Positions 17,099 to 28,063 of a DNA stretch of 64,000 nucleotides are shown piece by piece. The position numbers and the translations under genes were made by a program. A model generated the notes under the pieces. The model searched no databases and was not told the DNA's origin. It saw only the letters and a list, made by a program, of their open reading frames with translations. Within the stretch, counting starts at the first letter, position 1, and each line of letters begins with the position of its first letter. The stretch is taken from assembly GCF_017876575.1 (NCBI RefSeq), contig NZ_JAGIOE010000001.1:4630443-4694442 (forward strand), in the 5' to 3' direction. Origin of the DNA: Paeniglutamicibacter psychrophenolicus. Its GTDB lineage: Bacteria; Actinomycetota; Actinomycetes; Actinomycetales; Micrococcaceae.

Positions 17099-18421
17099 AT
17101 GACGGCCACGAACACCACGCTTGTCGAGTCGACGTTGACTGAAAGCATTGCCACCCTGGATCCGGAGATTGCGCAGCGCATCGACGCGGAGCTGGCCCGC
17201 CAGCAGCGCGGCCTGGAGATGATCGCCTCGGAGAACCACACGGCGCTGGCCGTGATGCAGGCGCAGGGCTCGGTGCTGACCAACAAGTACGCCGAGGGCT
17301 ACCCGGGCCGCCGTTACTACGGCGGCTGCGAGGAGGTCGACGTCGTGGAGACGCTGGCCATCGAACGGGTCAAGGCGCTGTTCGGCGCGGCGTTCGCCAA
17401 CGTGCAGCCGCACTCCGGTGCCCAGGCCAACGCCTCGGTGATGCACGCGCTGATTCGTCCGGGCGACACCGTCATGGGCCTGAACCTGGCCCACGGCGGG
17501 CACCTGACCCACGGGATGAAGATCAACTTCTCCGGGCGCCTCTACAACATCGTCCCGTACGGTGTGGAGGAGGACACCCTGGTGGTGGACATGGACAAGG
17601 TCGAGGCCCTGGCCATCGAGCACCAGCCCAAGATGATCGTCGCCGGCTGGTCCGCCTACCCGCGCCAGCTGGACTTCGAGCGCTTCCGCGCGATCGCCGA
17701 CAAGGTCGGCGCGTACCTGTTCGTGGACATGGCGCACTTCGCCGGCCTGGTGGCCGCCGGCCTGCACCCGTCCCCGGTTCCGCACGCCCACGTCACCAGC
17801 TCCACCACGCACAAGACCCTGGCCGGTCCGCGCGGCGGCATCATCCTGACCAACGACGCGGACATCGCCAAGAAGATCAACTCCGCGGTGTTCCCCGGAC
17901 AGCAGGGCGGCCCGCTGGAGCACGTGATCGCCGGCAAGGCGGTCGCGTTCAAGATCGCGGCCACGCCCGAGTTCGCCGAACGCCAGGCACGCACCATTGC
18001 CGGGGCCAAGATCCTGGCCGAACGCCTGTGCGCCCCGGACGTCGCGGCGGCCGGCATTTCCGTGCTCACCGGCGGCACCGACGTGCACCTGGTGCTGGTG
18101 GACCTGCGCCACTCGGAGCTGGACGGGCAGCAGGGCGAAGACCTGCTGGCCAAGGTGGAGATCACCGTGAACCGCAACGCGGTCCCCTTCGATCCGCGTC
18201 CGCCGATGGTCACCTCGGGGTTGCGGATCGGCACCCCGGCGCTGGCCACCCGCGGCTTCTCCGAGGCCGCCTTCGTGGAGGTCGCGGACATCATCGCCGA
18301 AACCCTCATCAGTGGCACGAAGGCCGGGAACGAGGCCACGCTCGCGGCCTTGAAGGACCGCGTCACCGCCCTGGCCAACGCCCACCCCCTCTACCCGCAC
18401 CTCGCCCCGATTGGAGCATAA
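17099..18421 (+). CDS. glyA: Serine hydroxymethyltransferase
   Basis: A 440-residue PLP enzyme interconverting glycine + 5,10-methylene-tetrahydrofolate and serine. The PLP lysine sits in [24 protein letters not shown] and [15 protein letters not shown] are classic. I start at the ATG at 17099 (AAGGAG 10 bases upstream), not at an in-frame upstream codon inside the promoter. As the first gene of the sox operon it would consume both glycine and the methylene-folate made by sarcosine oxidase. It is likely a catabolism-dedicated copy; a housekeeping glyA would be elsewhere. Confidence 0.95.
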   Translation: MTATNTTLVESTLTESIATLDPEIAQRIDAELARQQRGLEMIASENHTALAVMQAQGSVLTNKYAEGYPGRRYYGGCEEVDVVETLAIERVKALFGAAFANVQPHSGAQANASVMHALIRPGDTVMGLNLAHGGHLTHGMKINFSGRLYNIVPYGVEEDTLVVDMDKVEALAIEHQPKMIVAGWSAYPRQLDFERFRAIADKVGAYLFVDMAHFAGLVAAGLHPSPVPHAHVTSSTTHKTLAGPRGGIILTNDADIAKKINSAVFPGQQGGPLEHVIAGKAVAFKIAATPEFAERQARTIAGAKILAERLCAPDVAAAGISVLTGGTDVHLVLVDLRHSELDGQQGEDLLAKVEITVNRNAVPFDPRPPMVTSGLRIGTPALATRGFSEAAFVEVADIIAETLISGTKAGNEATLAALKDRVTALANAHPLYPHLAPIGA

Positions 18422-18425
18422 GAAC

Positions 18426-19643
18426 ATGGCTGACATCCTCCCCGAGCACCCGGAGTTCCTCTGGCACAACCCGGACCCCAAGCCCTCCTACGACGCCGTC
18501 ATCGTCGGCGGCGGCGGGCACGGCCTGGCCACCGCCTACTACCTGGCCAAGAACCACGGCATGACCAACATCGCGGTCCTGGAGCGCGGCTGGCTTGCCG
18601 GCGGCAACATGGCCCGCAACACCACCATCATTCGCTCCAACTACCTCTGGGACGAATCCGCTGGCATGTACGAGAAGTCCCTGAAGCTCTGGGAGCAGCT
18701 CCCCGAGGAACTGGAATACGATTTCCTCTTCTCACAGCGCGGGGTCATGAACCTCGCCCACACCCTGGGCGACGTCCGCGAATCCATGCGCCGCGTCGGG
18801 GCCAACCAGCTCAACGGCGTCGACGCCGAATGGATCACCCCCGAGCAGGTCAAGGAACTGTGCCCGATCATCAACATCGGGGACGACATCCGCTACCCGG
18901 TCATGGGTGCGACCTACCAGCCGCGCGCCGGCATCGCCAAGCACGACCACGTCGCCTGGGCCTTCGCCCGCAAGTGCGACGAAATGGGTGTCGACATCAT
19001 CCAGAACTGCGAAGTCACCGGCTTCATCAAGGACGGCAACCGGGTCACCGGTGTCAAGACCAACCGCGGGACCATCAACGCCGGCAAGGTCGCATTGTGC
19101 GGTGCCGGGCACTCCTCGGTGCTGGCCGAACAGGCCGGCTTCGATCTGCCGATCCAGTCGCACCCGCTGCAGGCACTGGTCTCCGAACTGCACGAACCGG
19201 TCCACCCGACCGTCGTGATGTCCAACCACGTCCACGTCTACGTCTCCCAGGCACACAAGGGTGAACTGGTCATGGGCGCGGGCATCGACACCTACAACGG
19301 CTACGGCCAGCGCGGCGCCTTCCACGTGATCGAGGAGCAGATGGCAGCTGCCGTGGAGCTCTTCCCGATCTTCGGACGCGCCCACGTGCTGCGCACCTGG
19401 GGCGGAATCGTGGACACCACCATGGACGCCTCGCCGATCGTTTCCAAGACCCCGATCGACCAGCTGTACGTGAACTGCGGCTGGGGCACCGGCGGGTTCA
19501 AGGGCACACCGGGCGCCGGTTTCACCTTCGCCCACACCATTGCCAACGACGAGCCGCACGAACTCAATGCGGGATTCAGCATTGAGCGCTTCGAGACCGG
19601 CCACCTCATCGACGAACACGGCGCCGCAGCCGTGGCCCACTAG
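18426..19643 (+). CDS. soxB: Sarcosine oxidase, beta subunit
   Basis: A 405-residue flavoprotein subunit of the heterotetrameric sarcosine oxidase, which oxidises sarcosine to glycine and passes the methyl group to tetrahydrofolate. A dinucleotide-binding motif VIVGGGGHG lies at residues 26-34. AKHDHVAW at 171-178 contains His173/His175, where FMN is covalently attached in characterised enzymes. The ATG is 4 bases after the glyA stop. Length and sequence are typical of Arthrobacter/Corynebacterium SoxB. Confidence 0.95.
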   Translation: MADILPEHPEFLWHNPDPKPSYDAVIVGGGGHGLATAYYLAKNHGMTNIAVLERGWLAGGNMARNTTIIRSNYLWDESAGMYEKSLKLWEQLPEELEYDFLFSQRGVMNLAHTLGDVRESMRRVGANQLNGVDAEWITPEQVKELCPIINIGDDIRYPVMGATYQPRAGIAKHDHVAWAFARKCDEMGVDIIQNCEVTGFIKDGNRVTGVKTNRGTINAGKVALCGAGHSSVLAEQAGFDLPIQSHPLQALVSELHEPVHPTVVMSNHVHVYVSQAHKGELVMGAGIDTYNGYGQRGAFHVIEEQMAAAVELFPIFGRAHVLRTWGGIVDTTMDASPIVSKTPIDQLYVNCGWGTGGFKGTPGAGFTFAHTIANDEPHELNAGFSIERFETGHLIDEHGAAAVAH

Positions 19644-19661
19644 AAAGGGATCCACACAACC

Positions 19662-19970
19662 ATGATGCTCATCGAATGCCCCTGGTGTGGGCCCCGAAAC
19701 GAGACCGAATACGGCTACGGCGGAGAAGCCCACGTGGCCTACCCGGCAGACCCGAATGCACTGACCGACAACGAATGGGCCAAGTTCCTGTTCTACCGCA
19801 AGAATCCCAAGGGGCTCTTCGCCGAACGCTGGGTCCACTCGGCCGGCTGCCGCCGCTGGTTCAACGCCGTGCGCGACACCCTCACCTATGAATTCAAGGC
19901 CGTCTACAAGCCTGGCGAACCACAACCCATCGCCACCACCAACGCACCAGCACAGGGAGGAACCAAGTGA
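19662..19970 (+). CDS. soxD: Sarcosine oxidase, delta subunit
   Basis: A 102-residue zinc-binding subunit. Cys6 and Cys9 in IECPWCG with His59 and Cys63 in [12 protein letters not shown] form the zinc site. Two adjacent ATG codons begin the gene; the second (19665) would give the shorter family-like start MLIECPWCG. The stop overlaps the start of soxA. Confidence 0.93.
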   Translation: MMLIECPWCGPRNETEYGYGGEAHVAYPADPNALTDNEWAKFLFYRKNPKGLFAERWVHSAGCRRWFNAVRDTLTYEFKAVYKPGEPQPIATTNAPAQGGTK

Positions 19971-22879
19971 GCACCACTTCTTCGCACCGACTCGGCGCAG
20001 AAGCATCGGCATCCGCCCGCATCGACCGCGGGCGGGAAATCACCTTCACCGTTGACGGCAAGGAACTTTCCGGTTTCGCCGGGGACACCGTGGCCTCTGC
20101 CATGCTGGGAGCCGGGCTCAAGGCCTGCGGCCCCTCGCTCTACCTGGACCGCCCACGCGGCATCATGTCCTCCGGCGTCGAGGAATCCAACGCGCTGGTC
20201 AAGATCGGTGCCCGCTACGCAGGGCATGTGAACGAATCCATGCTCCCGGCCACCACCGTGGAGTTGACCGAAGGCATGGAAGTGACCCTGCTTTCGGGCC
20301 TGGGCCAGCTGGACCCACGTGCCGACGAGGCCATCTACGACCGCAAACACGTGCACACCGACGTCCTGATCGTCGGAGCCGGGCCCGCCGGGCTGGCAGC
20401 TGCCCGCGAGGCAGCCAAGTCAGGTGCCCGCGTCATCCTCATCGACGAACAGCCCGAAGCCGGCGGTTCGCTGCTTTCGGCCTCGACGGAAACCATCGAC
20501 GGCCGGCCGGCCGCGCAGTGGATCGCCGAGACCCGCTCGGCCCTGGACGCGGCCGAGGAATTCACCTACCTGGCACGCACCACCGCATTCGGCAGCTACG
20601 ACGCCAACTACATCCTGGCAGTCCAGCGCCGCACCGACCACCTGGGCGGCGAGCTGGGTGCCGGGGTGTCCCGCGAACGCATCTGGCACATCCGTGCCTC
20701 CCAGGTCGTGCTGGCCACCGGCGCGCACGAGCGCCCGCTGGTCTTCGAGAACAACGACCGCCCCGGCATCATGCTGGCCGCCGCCGCCCGCTCGTACCTG
20801 AACCGTTACGGCGTCCAGGTCGGCCAGCAGATCGTCGTGGCCACCACCAACGATTCCGCCTACGCCCTGGTCGAAGACCTGTTGGCCCGTGGCACCAGCG
20901 TCGCCGCCGTCGTCGACGCCCGCGAGGAGCCCTCGATTCGCGCGACGGAACTCTCCGCGCGCGGCGTCCGGGTCCTGACCGGCTCGGTGGTCGCCAACAC
21001 CGCGGCAGGCGTCGACGGCGCCCTGGCCTCGGTGACCATCAGCGGCATCGACGCCCCCGGCGCCCTGAACGGCAGCGTCGAAACCATCGACGCCGATGTA
21101 CTGGCCGTTTCCGGCGGCTGGAACCCGGTGGTGCACCTGCACTCCCAGCGCGAACGCCGCCTGGGCTGGAACGAGGCTCTCTCCGCGTTCGTCCCGGCGC
21201 ACCCGGTGGCCAACCAGCAGACCGCCGGCGCCATGAACGGCCGCTTGGAACTTGCCTCCGCGCTGGCCGAGGGCGCCCGCGCCGGAGCCGACGCGGCAAC
21301 AGCCGCCGGGTTCTCAAGCACCGCTTCGGTGCCCAGCGCCCCGGTGGAGACCCCGGGTGCGTCCCGGGCCCTGTGGCTGGTGCCTTCGCTTGACGGCGAT
21401 GCCGCCGACTACAAGAACCACTTCGTGGACTTCCAGCGCGACCAGACCGTGGCCGATGTGCTGCGTTCGGTCGGCGCGGGCATGCGTTCGGTGGAGCACG
21501 TGAAGCGCTACACCTCCATTTCCACCGCGAACGACCAGGGCAAGACCTCCGGGGTCAACGCCATCGGCGTGATTGCCTCCGCCCTGGACATCAACGACGT
21601 GGCGGGCATCGGCACCACCGCGTTCCGCGCCCCCTACACCCCGGTGGCCTTCGCGGCACTGGCGGGGCGCGAACGCGGGGAGCTCTTCGACCCCGCCCGC
21701 CTGACCTCCATCCACCCCTGGCATGTGGAGCGCGGTGCGCTGTTCGAGGACGTGGGACAGTGGAAGCGCCCCTGGTACTACCCGCTGGAAGGCGAGGACA
21801 TGGACACCGCGGTCTACCGCGAGTCCAAGGCCGTGCGCGATTCGGTGGGCTTCATGGATGCTTCCACCCTCGGCAAGATCGAGATCCGCGGCAAGGATGC
21901 CGGCGAGTTCCTGAACCGCATGTACACCAATGCGTTCAAGAAGCTCAAGCCCGGTCTGGCCCGCTACGGCCTGATGTGCAAGGCCGACGGCATGATCTTC
22001 GACGACGGTGTGACGCTGCGCCTGGACGAGGACAGGTTCTTCATGACCACCACCACCGGCGGTGCCGCCGGCGTGCTGGATTGGCTGGAGGAATGGCTCC
22101 AGACCGAATGGCCGGAACTTGACGTCAAGTGCACCTCGGTCACCGAACAGTACTCCACCGTTGCAGTGGTGGGACCCAAGTCCCGCGCCGTGCTGGCCAA
22201 GCTGGCCCCCGAATTGGACCTGGACAACGAGTCCTTCCCGTTCATGGCCTTCAAGGAGACCGTGCTGGCCTCGGGCATCGCAGCCCGGGTCTGCCGCATC
22301 TCCTTCTCCGGCGAACTCGCCTACGAGATCAACGTGCCGTCCTGGTACGGACTCAAGGTCTGGGAAGCAGTGGCGGCGGCCGGGGAGGAATTCAACATCA
22401 CCCCCTACGGCACCGAAACCATGCACGTGCTGCGCGCCGAAAAGGGCTTCATCATCGTCGGCCAGGACACCGACGGCACGGTGACCCCGCAGGACGCCTC
22501 GATGGAATGGGTCGTCTCCAAGGTCAAGGACTTCGTGGGCAAGCGTTCCTTCGACCGCGTGGACAACAAGCGCGAGGACCGCAAGCAACTGGTCACGGTG
22601 CTTCCGGAAGACAAGACCCTGCGCTTGCCGGAGGGCACGCAGCTGGTCAACTACGGAACCGAACTGACCCAGGCCACCGAGCCGGTCCCGATGGAGGGCT
22701 TTGCGACCTCCAGCTACCACTCGCCGGCGCTGGGACGCAGCTTTGCGATGGTCATGCTCAAGAATGGCCGGGCCCGCATCGGTGAAAAGCTGCAGGCCTT
22801 TGTCGATGGAAGCCTCGTCGATGTTGTAGTTTCCGAAACCGTACTGTTTGATCCCGAAGGGAGCCGTCGAGATGGCTGA
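19967..22879 (+). CDS. soxA: Sarcosine oxidase, alpha subunit
   Basis: A 970-residue subunit starting with GTG that overlaps the soxD stop by 4 bases. Domains in order are a ferredoxin-like 2Fe-2S fold without its cysteines (about 24-110), an NAD-binding region with GAGPAG at 137-142, a middle nucleotide-binding region with GVNAIGV near 530, and a C-terminal aminomethyltransferase (GCV_T) pair from about 600 that binds folate. Full length for the heterotetrameric enzyme. Confidence 0.95.
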   Translation: MSTTSSHRLGAEASASARIDRGREITFTVDGKELSGFAGDTVASAMLGAGLKACGPSLYLDRPRGIMSSGVEESNALVKIGARYAGHVNESMLPATTVELTEGMEVTLLSGLGQLDPRADEAIYDRKHVHTDVLIVGAGPAGLAAAREAAKSGARVILIDEQPEAGGSLLSASTETIDGRPAAQWIAETRSALDAAEEFTYLARTTAFGSYDANYILAVQRRTDHLGGELGAGVSRERIWHIRASQVVLATGAHERPLVFENNDRPGIMLAAAARSYLNRYGVQVGQQIVVATTNDSAYALVEDLLARGTSVAAVVDAREEPSIRATELSARGVRVLTGSVVANTAAGVDGALASVTISGIDAPGALNGSVETIDADVLAVSGGWNPVVHLHSQRERRLGWNEALSAFVPAHPVANQQTAGAMNGRLELASALAEGARAGADAATAAGFSSTASVPSAPVETPGASRALWLVPSLDGDAADYKNHFVDFQRDQTVADVLRSVGAGMRSVEHVKRYTSISTANDQGKTSGVNAIGVIASALDINDVAGIGTTAFRAPYTPVAFAALAGRERGELFDPARLTSIHPWHVERGALFEDVGQWKRPWYYPLEGEDMDTAVYRESKAVRDSVGFMDASTLGKIEIRGKDAGEFLNRMYTNAFKKLKPGLARYGLMCKADGMIFDDGVTLRLDEDRFFMTTTTGGAAGVLDWLEEWLQTEWPELDVKCTSVTEQYSTVAVVGPKSRAVLAKLAPELDLDNESFPFMAFKETVLASGIAARVCRISFSGELAYEINVPSWYGLKVWEAVAAAGEEFNITPYGTETMHVLRAEKGFIIVGQDTDGTVTPQDASMEWVVSKVKDFVGKRSFDRVDNKREDRKQLVTVLPEDKTLRLPEGTQLVNYGTELTQATEPVPMEGFATSSYHSPALGRSFAMVMLKNGRARIGEKLQAFVDGSLVDVVVSETVLFDPEGSRRDG

Positions 22880-23489
22880 GCAAGTTTTGACTGATATTTC
22901 CGCATTGCGCACCAGTCCGTTGGCGCACATGGCATCCGCGCTCCAGCAGGGCGCTGTGGCCGGGGAACGCGGTGTGAGCGCACGCGAGCTCGCGTTCACC
23001 ACGCAGATCGGCCTGCGCGCCGAGCCCGGTTCCGAGGCCCACGCGGCCCTGGCTGCGGCAACAGGTGTCGGCCTGCCCGCATCGGTGGGCGAAGTCGCCG
23101 GGAACACGGAGGGCACCGCGGTGCTCTGGAGCGGTCCGGACGAGTTCCTTGCGGTGGCGCCGGAAGGCACCGGGCTGCTCGATGACTTGGTAGCGGCGCT
23201 GGGCCAGTCCGCGGGCCAGGTCGTCGACCTCTCGGCAAACCGCACCGTCGTCGAGCTCTCGGGCCCCAGTGCCCGGCTCGTGCTGGAAAAGGGCTGCCCG
23301 GCGGACCTGCACCCACGCAGCTTCGGCGTGGGAACCGCAATCACCACGGTGCTCGGCCCGGTGCCGGTGTTGCTGTGGAAGACCGCCGAGGACACCTTCC
23401 GGCTGCTGCCCCGTGCCTCCTTCGCCGACTACACGGCGCGCTGGCTGCTCGACGCCATGACGGAGTTCGCCTCCCCAGAGGTCGACTAA
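22872..23489 (+). CDS. soxG: Sarcosine oxidase, gamma subunit
   Basis: A 205-residue subunit related to the aminomethyltransferase fold ([32 protein letters not shown], then [21 protein letters not shown]). It overlaps the end of soxA by 8 bases and shares TAATG with sdaA. I start at the ATG at 22872 ([10 protein letters not shown]); an upstream in-frame codon lies inside soxA. It closes the soxBDAG set in the usual order. Confidence 0.93.
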   Translation: MAEQVLTDISALRTSPLAHMASALQQGAVAGERGVSARELAFTTQIGLRAEPGSEAHAALAAATGVGLPASVGEVAGNTEGTAVLWSGPDEFLAVAPEGTGLLDDLVAALGQSAGQVVDLSANRTVVELSGPSARLVLEKGCPADLHPRSFGVGTAITTVLGPVPVLLWKTAEDTFRLLPRASFADYTARWLLDAMTEFASPEVD

Positions 23490-24880
23490 TGGCACTGAGC
23501 GCACTTGACCTTTTTTCCATCGGCATCGGCCCCTCCTCCTCTCACACGGTGGGGCCGATGAAGGCGGCGAAACGGTTCGCCGATGATTTGCTGGCAGGCG
23601 GGCGACTTACCCAGGTCGCCCGCCTGCGGGCGGAGCTTTTTGGTTCGCTGGGCGCCACCGGCCTGGGACACGGCAGCGACAAGGCCGTCATCCTGGGCCT
23701 GCAGGGACACGACCCTGCAACTGTGGACACCGCGCTGGCCGATTCCTTGGTTGCGCAGTCCATTGCGGCGGGGACCCTGCAGCTGGCTGCTGGACACCGC
23801 ATTGGTTTTGACGATGAAAAAGACGTCATCCTGCACCGCCGCAAGTCGCTGCCCGGACACCCCAATGCCATGACCTTTGCCGCGTTCGATGCCGCGGGCA
23901 CGCTGCTTCAGGAGCAGACCTACTACTCCGTCGGTGGCGGTTTCGTGGTGGACGAGCACGAATTCGGGGCCGAACGCATCGTGAACGACGATTCGGCCCT
24001 GCCCTACCCCTTCACCACCGGGGCGCAGCTCTTGGCGCACTGCTCCACCGAAAACAAGTCCATTGCGCAAATCATGCTGGCCAATGAACTCACCTGGCGC
24101 AGCGAGGCGGAATTGCGCGGGCAGCTGTTGAACATCTGGGCCGTCATGGAAGCGTGCGTGGAAAACGGTTGCACCCGCACCGAGGACTTGCTGCCCGGCG
24201 GGCTCAAGGTCCGCCGGCGGGCACCGGCGCTGCGCGAGAAGCTGCGGGCCACCGAGGCCGCAGCTGCCGGCCAGGTTCCCGATCCGTTGTGGGCCATGGA
24301 ATGGGTGAACCTCTATGCGTTGGCGGTCAACGAGGAGAACGCCTCCGGCGGGCGCATCGTCACGGCCCCCACCAACGGGGCCGCGGGCATCATTCCGGCG
24401 GTGTTGCATTTCTTCATGCGCTTCATGCCGGGCGCCAGCGAAGACAAGGTGGTCGAATTCCTGCTCACCGCCGCGGCCATCGGGATCCTGTTCAAGGAGA
24501 ATGCCTCGATCTCCGGGGCGGAGGTCGGTTGCCAGGGCGAGGTCGGTTCGGCCTGCTCGATGGCCGCCGGTGCGCTGTGCGCGGTCTTGGGCGGCACCCC
24601 GGCCCAGGTGGAGAACGCCGCGGAGGTCGGGATCGAACACAACCTGGGACTGACCTGTGATCCGATCGGAGGGCTCGTGCAGATCCCGTGCATCGAACGA
24701 AACGCGATCGCCAGCGTGAAGGCCATCAATGCCGCACGACTCTGCTTGCAGGGCAACGGCGAGCACAAGGTGTCCCTGGACGCGGCGATCGAAACCATGC
24801 GGCAGACTGGCGCAGACATGAAAACCAAGTACAAGGAAACCTCGCGCGGCGGACTCGCCGTGAATGTAACGGAGTGCTGA
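23489..24880 (+). CDS. sdaA: L-serine dehydratase, single-chain iron-sulfur type
   Basis: A 463-residue enzyme converting serine to pyruvate and ammonia. The N-terminal [18 protein letters not shown] motif is diagnostic. Cysteines at about 348, 355, 389 and 400 ([25 protein letters not shown]) would hold the 4Fe-4S cluster. The ATG overlaps the soxG stop (TAATG), which excludes the longer frame starting inside soxG. In this operon it drains the serine made by GlyA, delivering sarcosine carbon to central metabolism. Confidence 0.94.
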   Translation: MALSALDLFSIGIGPSSSHTVGPMKAAKRFADDLLAGGRLTQVARLRAELFGSLGATGLGHGSDKAVILGLQGHDPATVDTALADSLVAQSIAAGTLQLAAGHRIGFDDEKDVILHRRKSLPGHPNAMTFAAFDAAGTLLQEQTYYSVGGGFVVDEHEFGAERIVNDDSALPYPFTTGAQLLAHCSTENKSIAQIMLANELTWRSEAELRGQLLNIWAVMEACVENGCTRTEDLLPGGLKVRRRAPALREKLRATEAAAAGQVPDPLWAMEWVNLYALAVNEENASGGRIVTAPTNGAAGIIPAVLHFFMRFMPGASEDKVVEFLLTAAAIGILFKENASISGAEVGCQGEVGSACSMAAGALCAVLGGTPAQVENAAEVGIEHNLGLTCDPIGGLVQIPCIERNAIASVKAINAARLCLQGNGEHKVSLDAAIETMRQTGADMKTKYKETSRGGLAVNVTEC

Positions 24881-24881
24881 G

Positions 24882-25748
24882 ATGGATACGAAGTCCGAAG
24901 TTGAACACGTACTGACTGTCGCCTGCCCCGAGCGCCCAGGCATCGTCCATGCGGTGACGGGGTTCCTGCTGGGTGAAGGCCGCGACATCGTCGAGCTCAA
25001 GCATTTCGGGGACCGCCGCGCCGGGCAGTTCTTCATGCGCATCGACGTCGCCGGCCCCGACGCCGAGGGCCTGACCGAGCGCATGCGCGGCGGCTTCGAG
25101 GCGCTGGCGGCGGAGTACGGCATCACCTGGACGCTGGCGCCAAAGGGCACCAGGAAGCGGGTGCTGATCATGGTCTCCAAGTTCGACCACTGCCTCAACG
25201 ACCTGCTGCACCGGGCCCGGCTGGGCGAGCTGCCGATCGACGTGGTCGCGGTGGTCTCCAACCACACCGACCACCAGTCCCTGGCGCAGTGGCACAACGT
25301 GCCGTTCTTCCACGTGCCTGTCACCCCGGAGACCAAGCCGGAAGCCGAGGCGCGGCTGCTGGAGTTGATCGACCAGTTCGACGTGGAGCTGGTGGTCCTG
25401 GCCCGCTACATGCAGGTGCTCAGCGACGAGCTCAGCGCCAGGCTCAGCGGCATGACCATCAACATCCACCACTCGTTCCTGCCCAGCTTCAAGGGGGCCA
25501 AGCCGTACCACCAGGCCTGGGACCGCGGGGTCAAGACCGTGGGCGCGACCGCGCACTACGTCAACGCCGAGCTCGACGAGGGCCCGATCATTTCCCAGCA
25601 GGTCCAGGACGTCGACCACACCTACTCCCCCGCGGACCTGGTGGCGGCCGGGCGCGACACCGAATGCAAGGCGCTGTCCAACGCGGTGAAGTGGCATTGC
25701 GAGGGCCGGGTGTTCCTCTACGGCAACCGCACCGTGGTGCTGCGCTAG
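24882..25748 (+). CDS. purU: Formyltetrahydrofolate deformylase
   Basis: A 288-residue enzyme releasing formate from 10-formyl-tetrahydrofolate. An N-terminal ACT domain (residues 8-85, [19 protein letters not shown]) precedes a formyltransferase-fold domain with [17 protein letters not shown] and the [11 protein letters not shown] segment, together giving the Asn-His-Asp active site. It ends the sox operon 1 base after sdaA, before a strong terminator. It probably recycles tetrahydrofolate when sarcosine supplies more C1 units than GlyA can use. Confidence 0.94.
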   Translation: MDTKSEVEHVLTVACPERPGIVHAVTGFLLGEGRDIVELKHFGDRRAGQFFMRIDVAGPDAEGLTERMRGGFEALAAEYGITWTLAPKGTRKRVLIMVSKFDHCLNDLLHRARLGELPIDVVAVVSNHTDHQSLAQWHNVPFFHVPVTPETKPEAEARLLELIDQFDVELVVLARYMQVLSDELSARLSGMTINIHHSFLPSFKGAKPYHQAWDRGVKTVGATAHYVNAELDEGPIISQQVQDVDHTYSPADLVAAGRDTECKALSNAVKWHCEGRVFLYGNRTVVLR

Positions 25749-25768
25749 CGCCATGCCTTTTCGGCCTC

Positions 25769-25812
25769 GGGCCGGCGGGATCCCTTCCGGGGTTCCGCCG
25801 GCCCGATTTTTT
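25769..25812 (+). terminator. Rho-independent terminator of the sox operon
   Basis: GGGCCGGCGG (25769-25778) pairs with CCGCCGGCCC (25795-25804) and is followed by GATTTTTTG. This is the clearest intrinsic terminator in the window. Confidence 0.9.
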
Positions 25813-25865
25813 GTGCCGGGAGTCCGGCCGGGTCCGGGATGTGAGTCGCGATCAAACACCTTGCG

Positions 25866-25886
25866 CTATACCCCTATGGGGTATAG
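25866..25886 (+). promoter_or_regulatory. CsoR-type copper operator
   Basis: Arms CTATACCCC (25866-25874) and GGGGTATAG (25878-25886) form a perfect inverted repeat around TAT. The ATACCCC-N3-GGGGTAT pattern is characteristic of CsoR-family repressor sites. It ends 9 bases before the start codon of the copper ATPase. No csoR gene was seen in the window, so the regulator would act from elsewhere. Confidence 0.75.
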
Positions 25887-25895
25887 CTTGGTGGC

Positions 25896-27989
25896 ATGAG
25901 CAGCCACCAACACCTCCCAGGCACAACGAGCGACGAATCCCCGGCGCACCCGCACCAGGAACACGACCACGCGGCGATGAACCTCGGCAACCATGAAGGT
26001 CACGGCGGCCACGAGGGGCACGTTGCGGTCTTCCGGAACCTTTTCTGGATCATGCTTGCCATCTCCCTGCCGGTGTTGGCCTTCAACTCCATGTTCACCA
26101 TGCTCATCGGCGTATCCCTGCCCGAAAACGCCTGGATCCCCTGGGTGTCCCCGCTCCTGGGCACCGTGATGTACCTCTGGGGCGGGCGCCCCTTCCTGAC
26201 CGGGGCTCGCGACGAGCTGACGGCCCGCAAGCCGGGCATGATGCTGCTCATCTCGCTGGGCCTCACCGTCGCCTTCCTCGCTTCCTGGGGCGCAAGCCTG
26301 GGAATCCTGGACCACGGCCTGGACTTCTGGTGGGAGCTCGCGTTGCTGGTGGTCATCATGCTGCTGGGCCACTGGATCGAGATGCGCTCGCTGGCCCAAA
26401 CCACCTCCGCCCTCGACGCCCTGGCCGCGCTACTGCCCGACACCGCCGAACGGCTGACGGGCGATACCTTCGAACAGGTGGCCCCGGCCGACCTGGAATT
26501 GGGCGACGTGGTGATCGTGCGCCCCGGCGGGCGGGTCCCTGCCGACGGCATGGTCACCGAGGGCACCGCCGAAATGGACGAATCCATGATCACCGGCGAA
26601 TCCCGGACCGTGTCCCGCGGTCCCGGCGCCCATGTGGTGGCAGGAACCGTCTCCACCGACACGGCCATCCGCGTGAAGGTCACCGCAATCGGCGCCGACA
26701 CCGTCCTGGCCGGCATCCAGCGGCTGGTCTCCGACGCGCAGGCCTCCAGCTCGAGGGCACAGCGCATCGCCGACACCGCGGCCGGCTGGCTGTTCTGGTT
26801 CGCCCTGGGCGCCGCCGCCATCACCGCCACCATCTGGTCGCTGCTGGGCGATCCGGATGCGGCGGTCGTGCGCACCATCACGGTGCTGGTCATTGCCTGC
26901 CCGCACGCCCTGGGGTTGGCCATCCCGCTGGTGGTTTCCATTGCCACCGAGCGGGCCGCCGCCGGCGGGGTGCTGATCAAGGACCGCTTGGCCCTCGAGG
27001 GCATGCGCCAGGTGACCTCTGTGCTCTTCGACAAGACCGGCACCCTGACCGTTGGCAAGCCCGTCGTCACCGCAGTGGCCACGGTACCCGGGCACTCCGA
27101 AAACCAGATTCTCGCCCTGGCCGCCTCGGCCGAATCCGACAGCGAACACCCGCTGGCCAGGGCCATCGTGCGTGCCGCGGCCGACCGCTCGCTGCAGCTT
27201 TCGCCATCCACCGGTTTCCGCTCGGCCGCGGCCGAGGGCGTGCAGGCCACCGTCGACGGCATCGCCGTCGGGGTCGGCGGCCCGCACATGCTGGCCAACC
27301 ACGCGCTGGCGCCGCTGGCTGCCAGCGAGGCCTGGAAGGCCGACGGGTCCACCATCCTGCACGTGGTCGCCGAGGGGCGGGTCATCGGGGCACTCGCCCT
27401 GAGCGACGAGATCCGCCCAGGGTCCCGCATGGCCGTGGACGCGCTGCACGCCCGGGGCCTCGAGGTCGTCATGATCACCGGCGACGCGGCCGCGGTGGCC
27501 GAATCCGTGGGCAGGGAGCTGGGCATCGACAGGGTCTTTGCCGGCGTCCGGCCCGAGAACAAGGCGGCCAAGGTCGCCGCCCTGCAGGCCGAGGGCCGCA
27601 AGGTCGCCATGGTCGGGGACGGCGTCAACGACGCCCCGGCGCTCGCCCAGGCCGATGTGGGAATCGCGATCGGCGCGGGCACCGACGTGGCCATCGCCTC
27701 GGCCGGGGTCATCCTGGCCAGCGACGATCCGCGCTCGGTCATCTCGGTGATGGACCTCTCGAGCGCCAGCTACCGGAAGATGAAGCAGAACCTGTGGTGG
27801 GCCGCCGGGTACAACCTGGTCTCGGTTCCGCTGGCGGCCGGAGTGCTGGCCGGGGTCGGCTTCATCCTGCCGATGTCCCTCGGCGCGGTGCTGATGTCGG
27901 CCTCCACCATCGTGGTGGCGCTGAATGCGCAGCTGCTGCGCCGGCTCGACCTGCGCCCAGGCGCAGCAACCGACACCCGGAACACCTAG
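25896..27989 (+). CDS. copB: CopB-type copper-translocating P-type ATPase
   Basis: A 697-residue P1B ATPase that exports copper from the cytoplasm. The N-terminus (residues 1-45) is His-rich (HQHLPG, HQEHDHA, NHEGHGGHEGH) rather than carrying CxxC heavy-metal domains. The helix 6 motif is CPHALG (CPH, the P1B-3 type), the phosphorylation site is DKTGTLT, TGES and HPLARAI are present, and the hinge is GDGVNDAPAL. MSASTIVVALNAQLLRR ends the membrane domain, as in CopB proteins. The CsoR-like palindrome just upstream agrees with copper induction. Whether it prefers Cu(II) or Cu(I) cannot be read from sequence. Confidence 0.92.
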   Translation: MSSHQHLPGTTSDESPAHPHQEHDHAAMNLGNHEGHGGHEGHVAVFRNLFWIMLAISLPVLAFNSMFTMLIGVSLPENAWIPWVSPLLGTVMYLWGGRPFLTGARDELTARKPGMMLLISLGLTVAFLASWGASLGILDHGLDFWWELALLVVIMLLGHWIEMRSLAQTTSALDALAALLPDTAERLTGDTFEQVAPADLELGDVVIVRPGGRVPADGMVTEGTAEMDESMITGESRTVSRGPGAHVVAGTVSTDTAIRVKVTAIGADTVLAGIQRLVSDAQASSSRAQRIADTAAGWLFWFALGAAAITATIWSLLGDPDAAVVRTITVLVIACPHALGLAIPLVVSIATERAAAGGVLIKDRLALEGMRQVTSVLFDKTGTLTVGKPVVTAVATVPGHSENQILALAASAESDSEHPLARAIVRAAADRSLQLSPSTGFRSAAAEGVQATVDGIAVGVGGPHMLANHALAPLAASEAWKADGSTILHVVAEGRVIGALALSDEIRPGSRMAVDALHARGLEVVMITGDAAAVAESVGRELGIDRVFAGVRPENKAAKVAALQAEGRKVAMVGDGVNDAPALAQADVGIAIGAGTDVAIASAGVILASDDPRSVISVMDLSSASYRKMKQNLWWAAGYNLVSVPLAAGVLAGVGFILPMSLGAVLMSASTIVVALNAQLLRRLDLRPGAATDTRNT

Positions 27990-28025
27990 GGCCCGCACTG
28001 CCCGCGAGTCGGCATCCACCCGCCC

Positions 28026-28056
28026 TTGACATTGACGCAACGTCAAGCTTTACCGT
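28026..28056 (+). promoter_or_regulatory. MerR-type promoter with 19-bp spacer and operator
   Basis: TTGACA (28026-28031) and TACCGT (about 28051-28056) are 19 bases apart, the over-long spacer typical of MerR-activated promoters. Inside it TTGACG-CAA-CGTCAA (28032-28046) is a perfect inverted repeat. The promoter is that of the downstream MerR gene, indicating autoregulation. Confidence 0.75.
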
Positions 28057-28063
28057 TGGTTCC

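Noticed and set aside
21314-23395. 693-residue minus-strand frame opposite soxA/soxG
   Set aside because: It lies entirely against sarcosine oxidase genes with clear motifs and shows low-complexity shadow composition.
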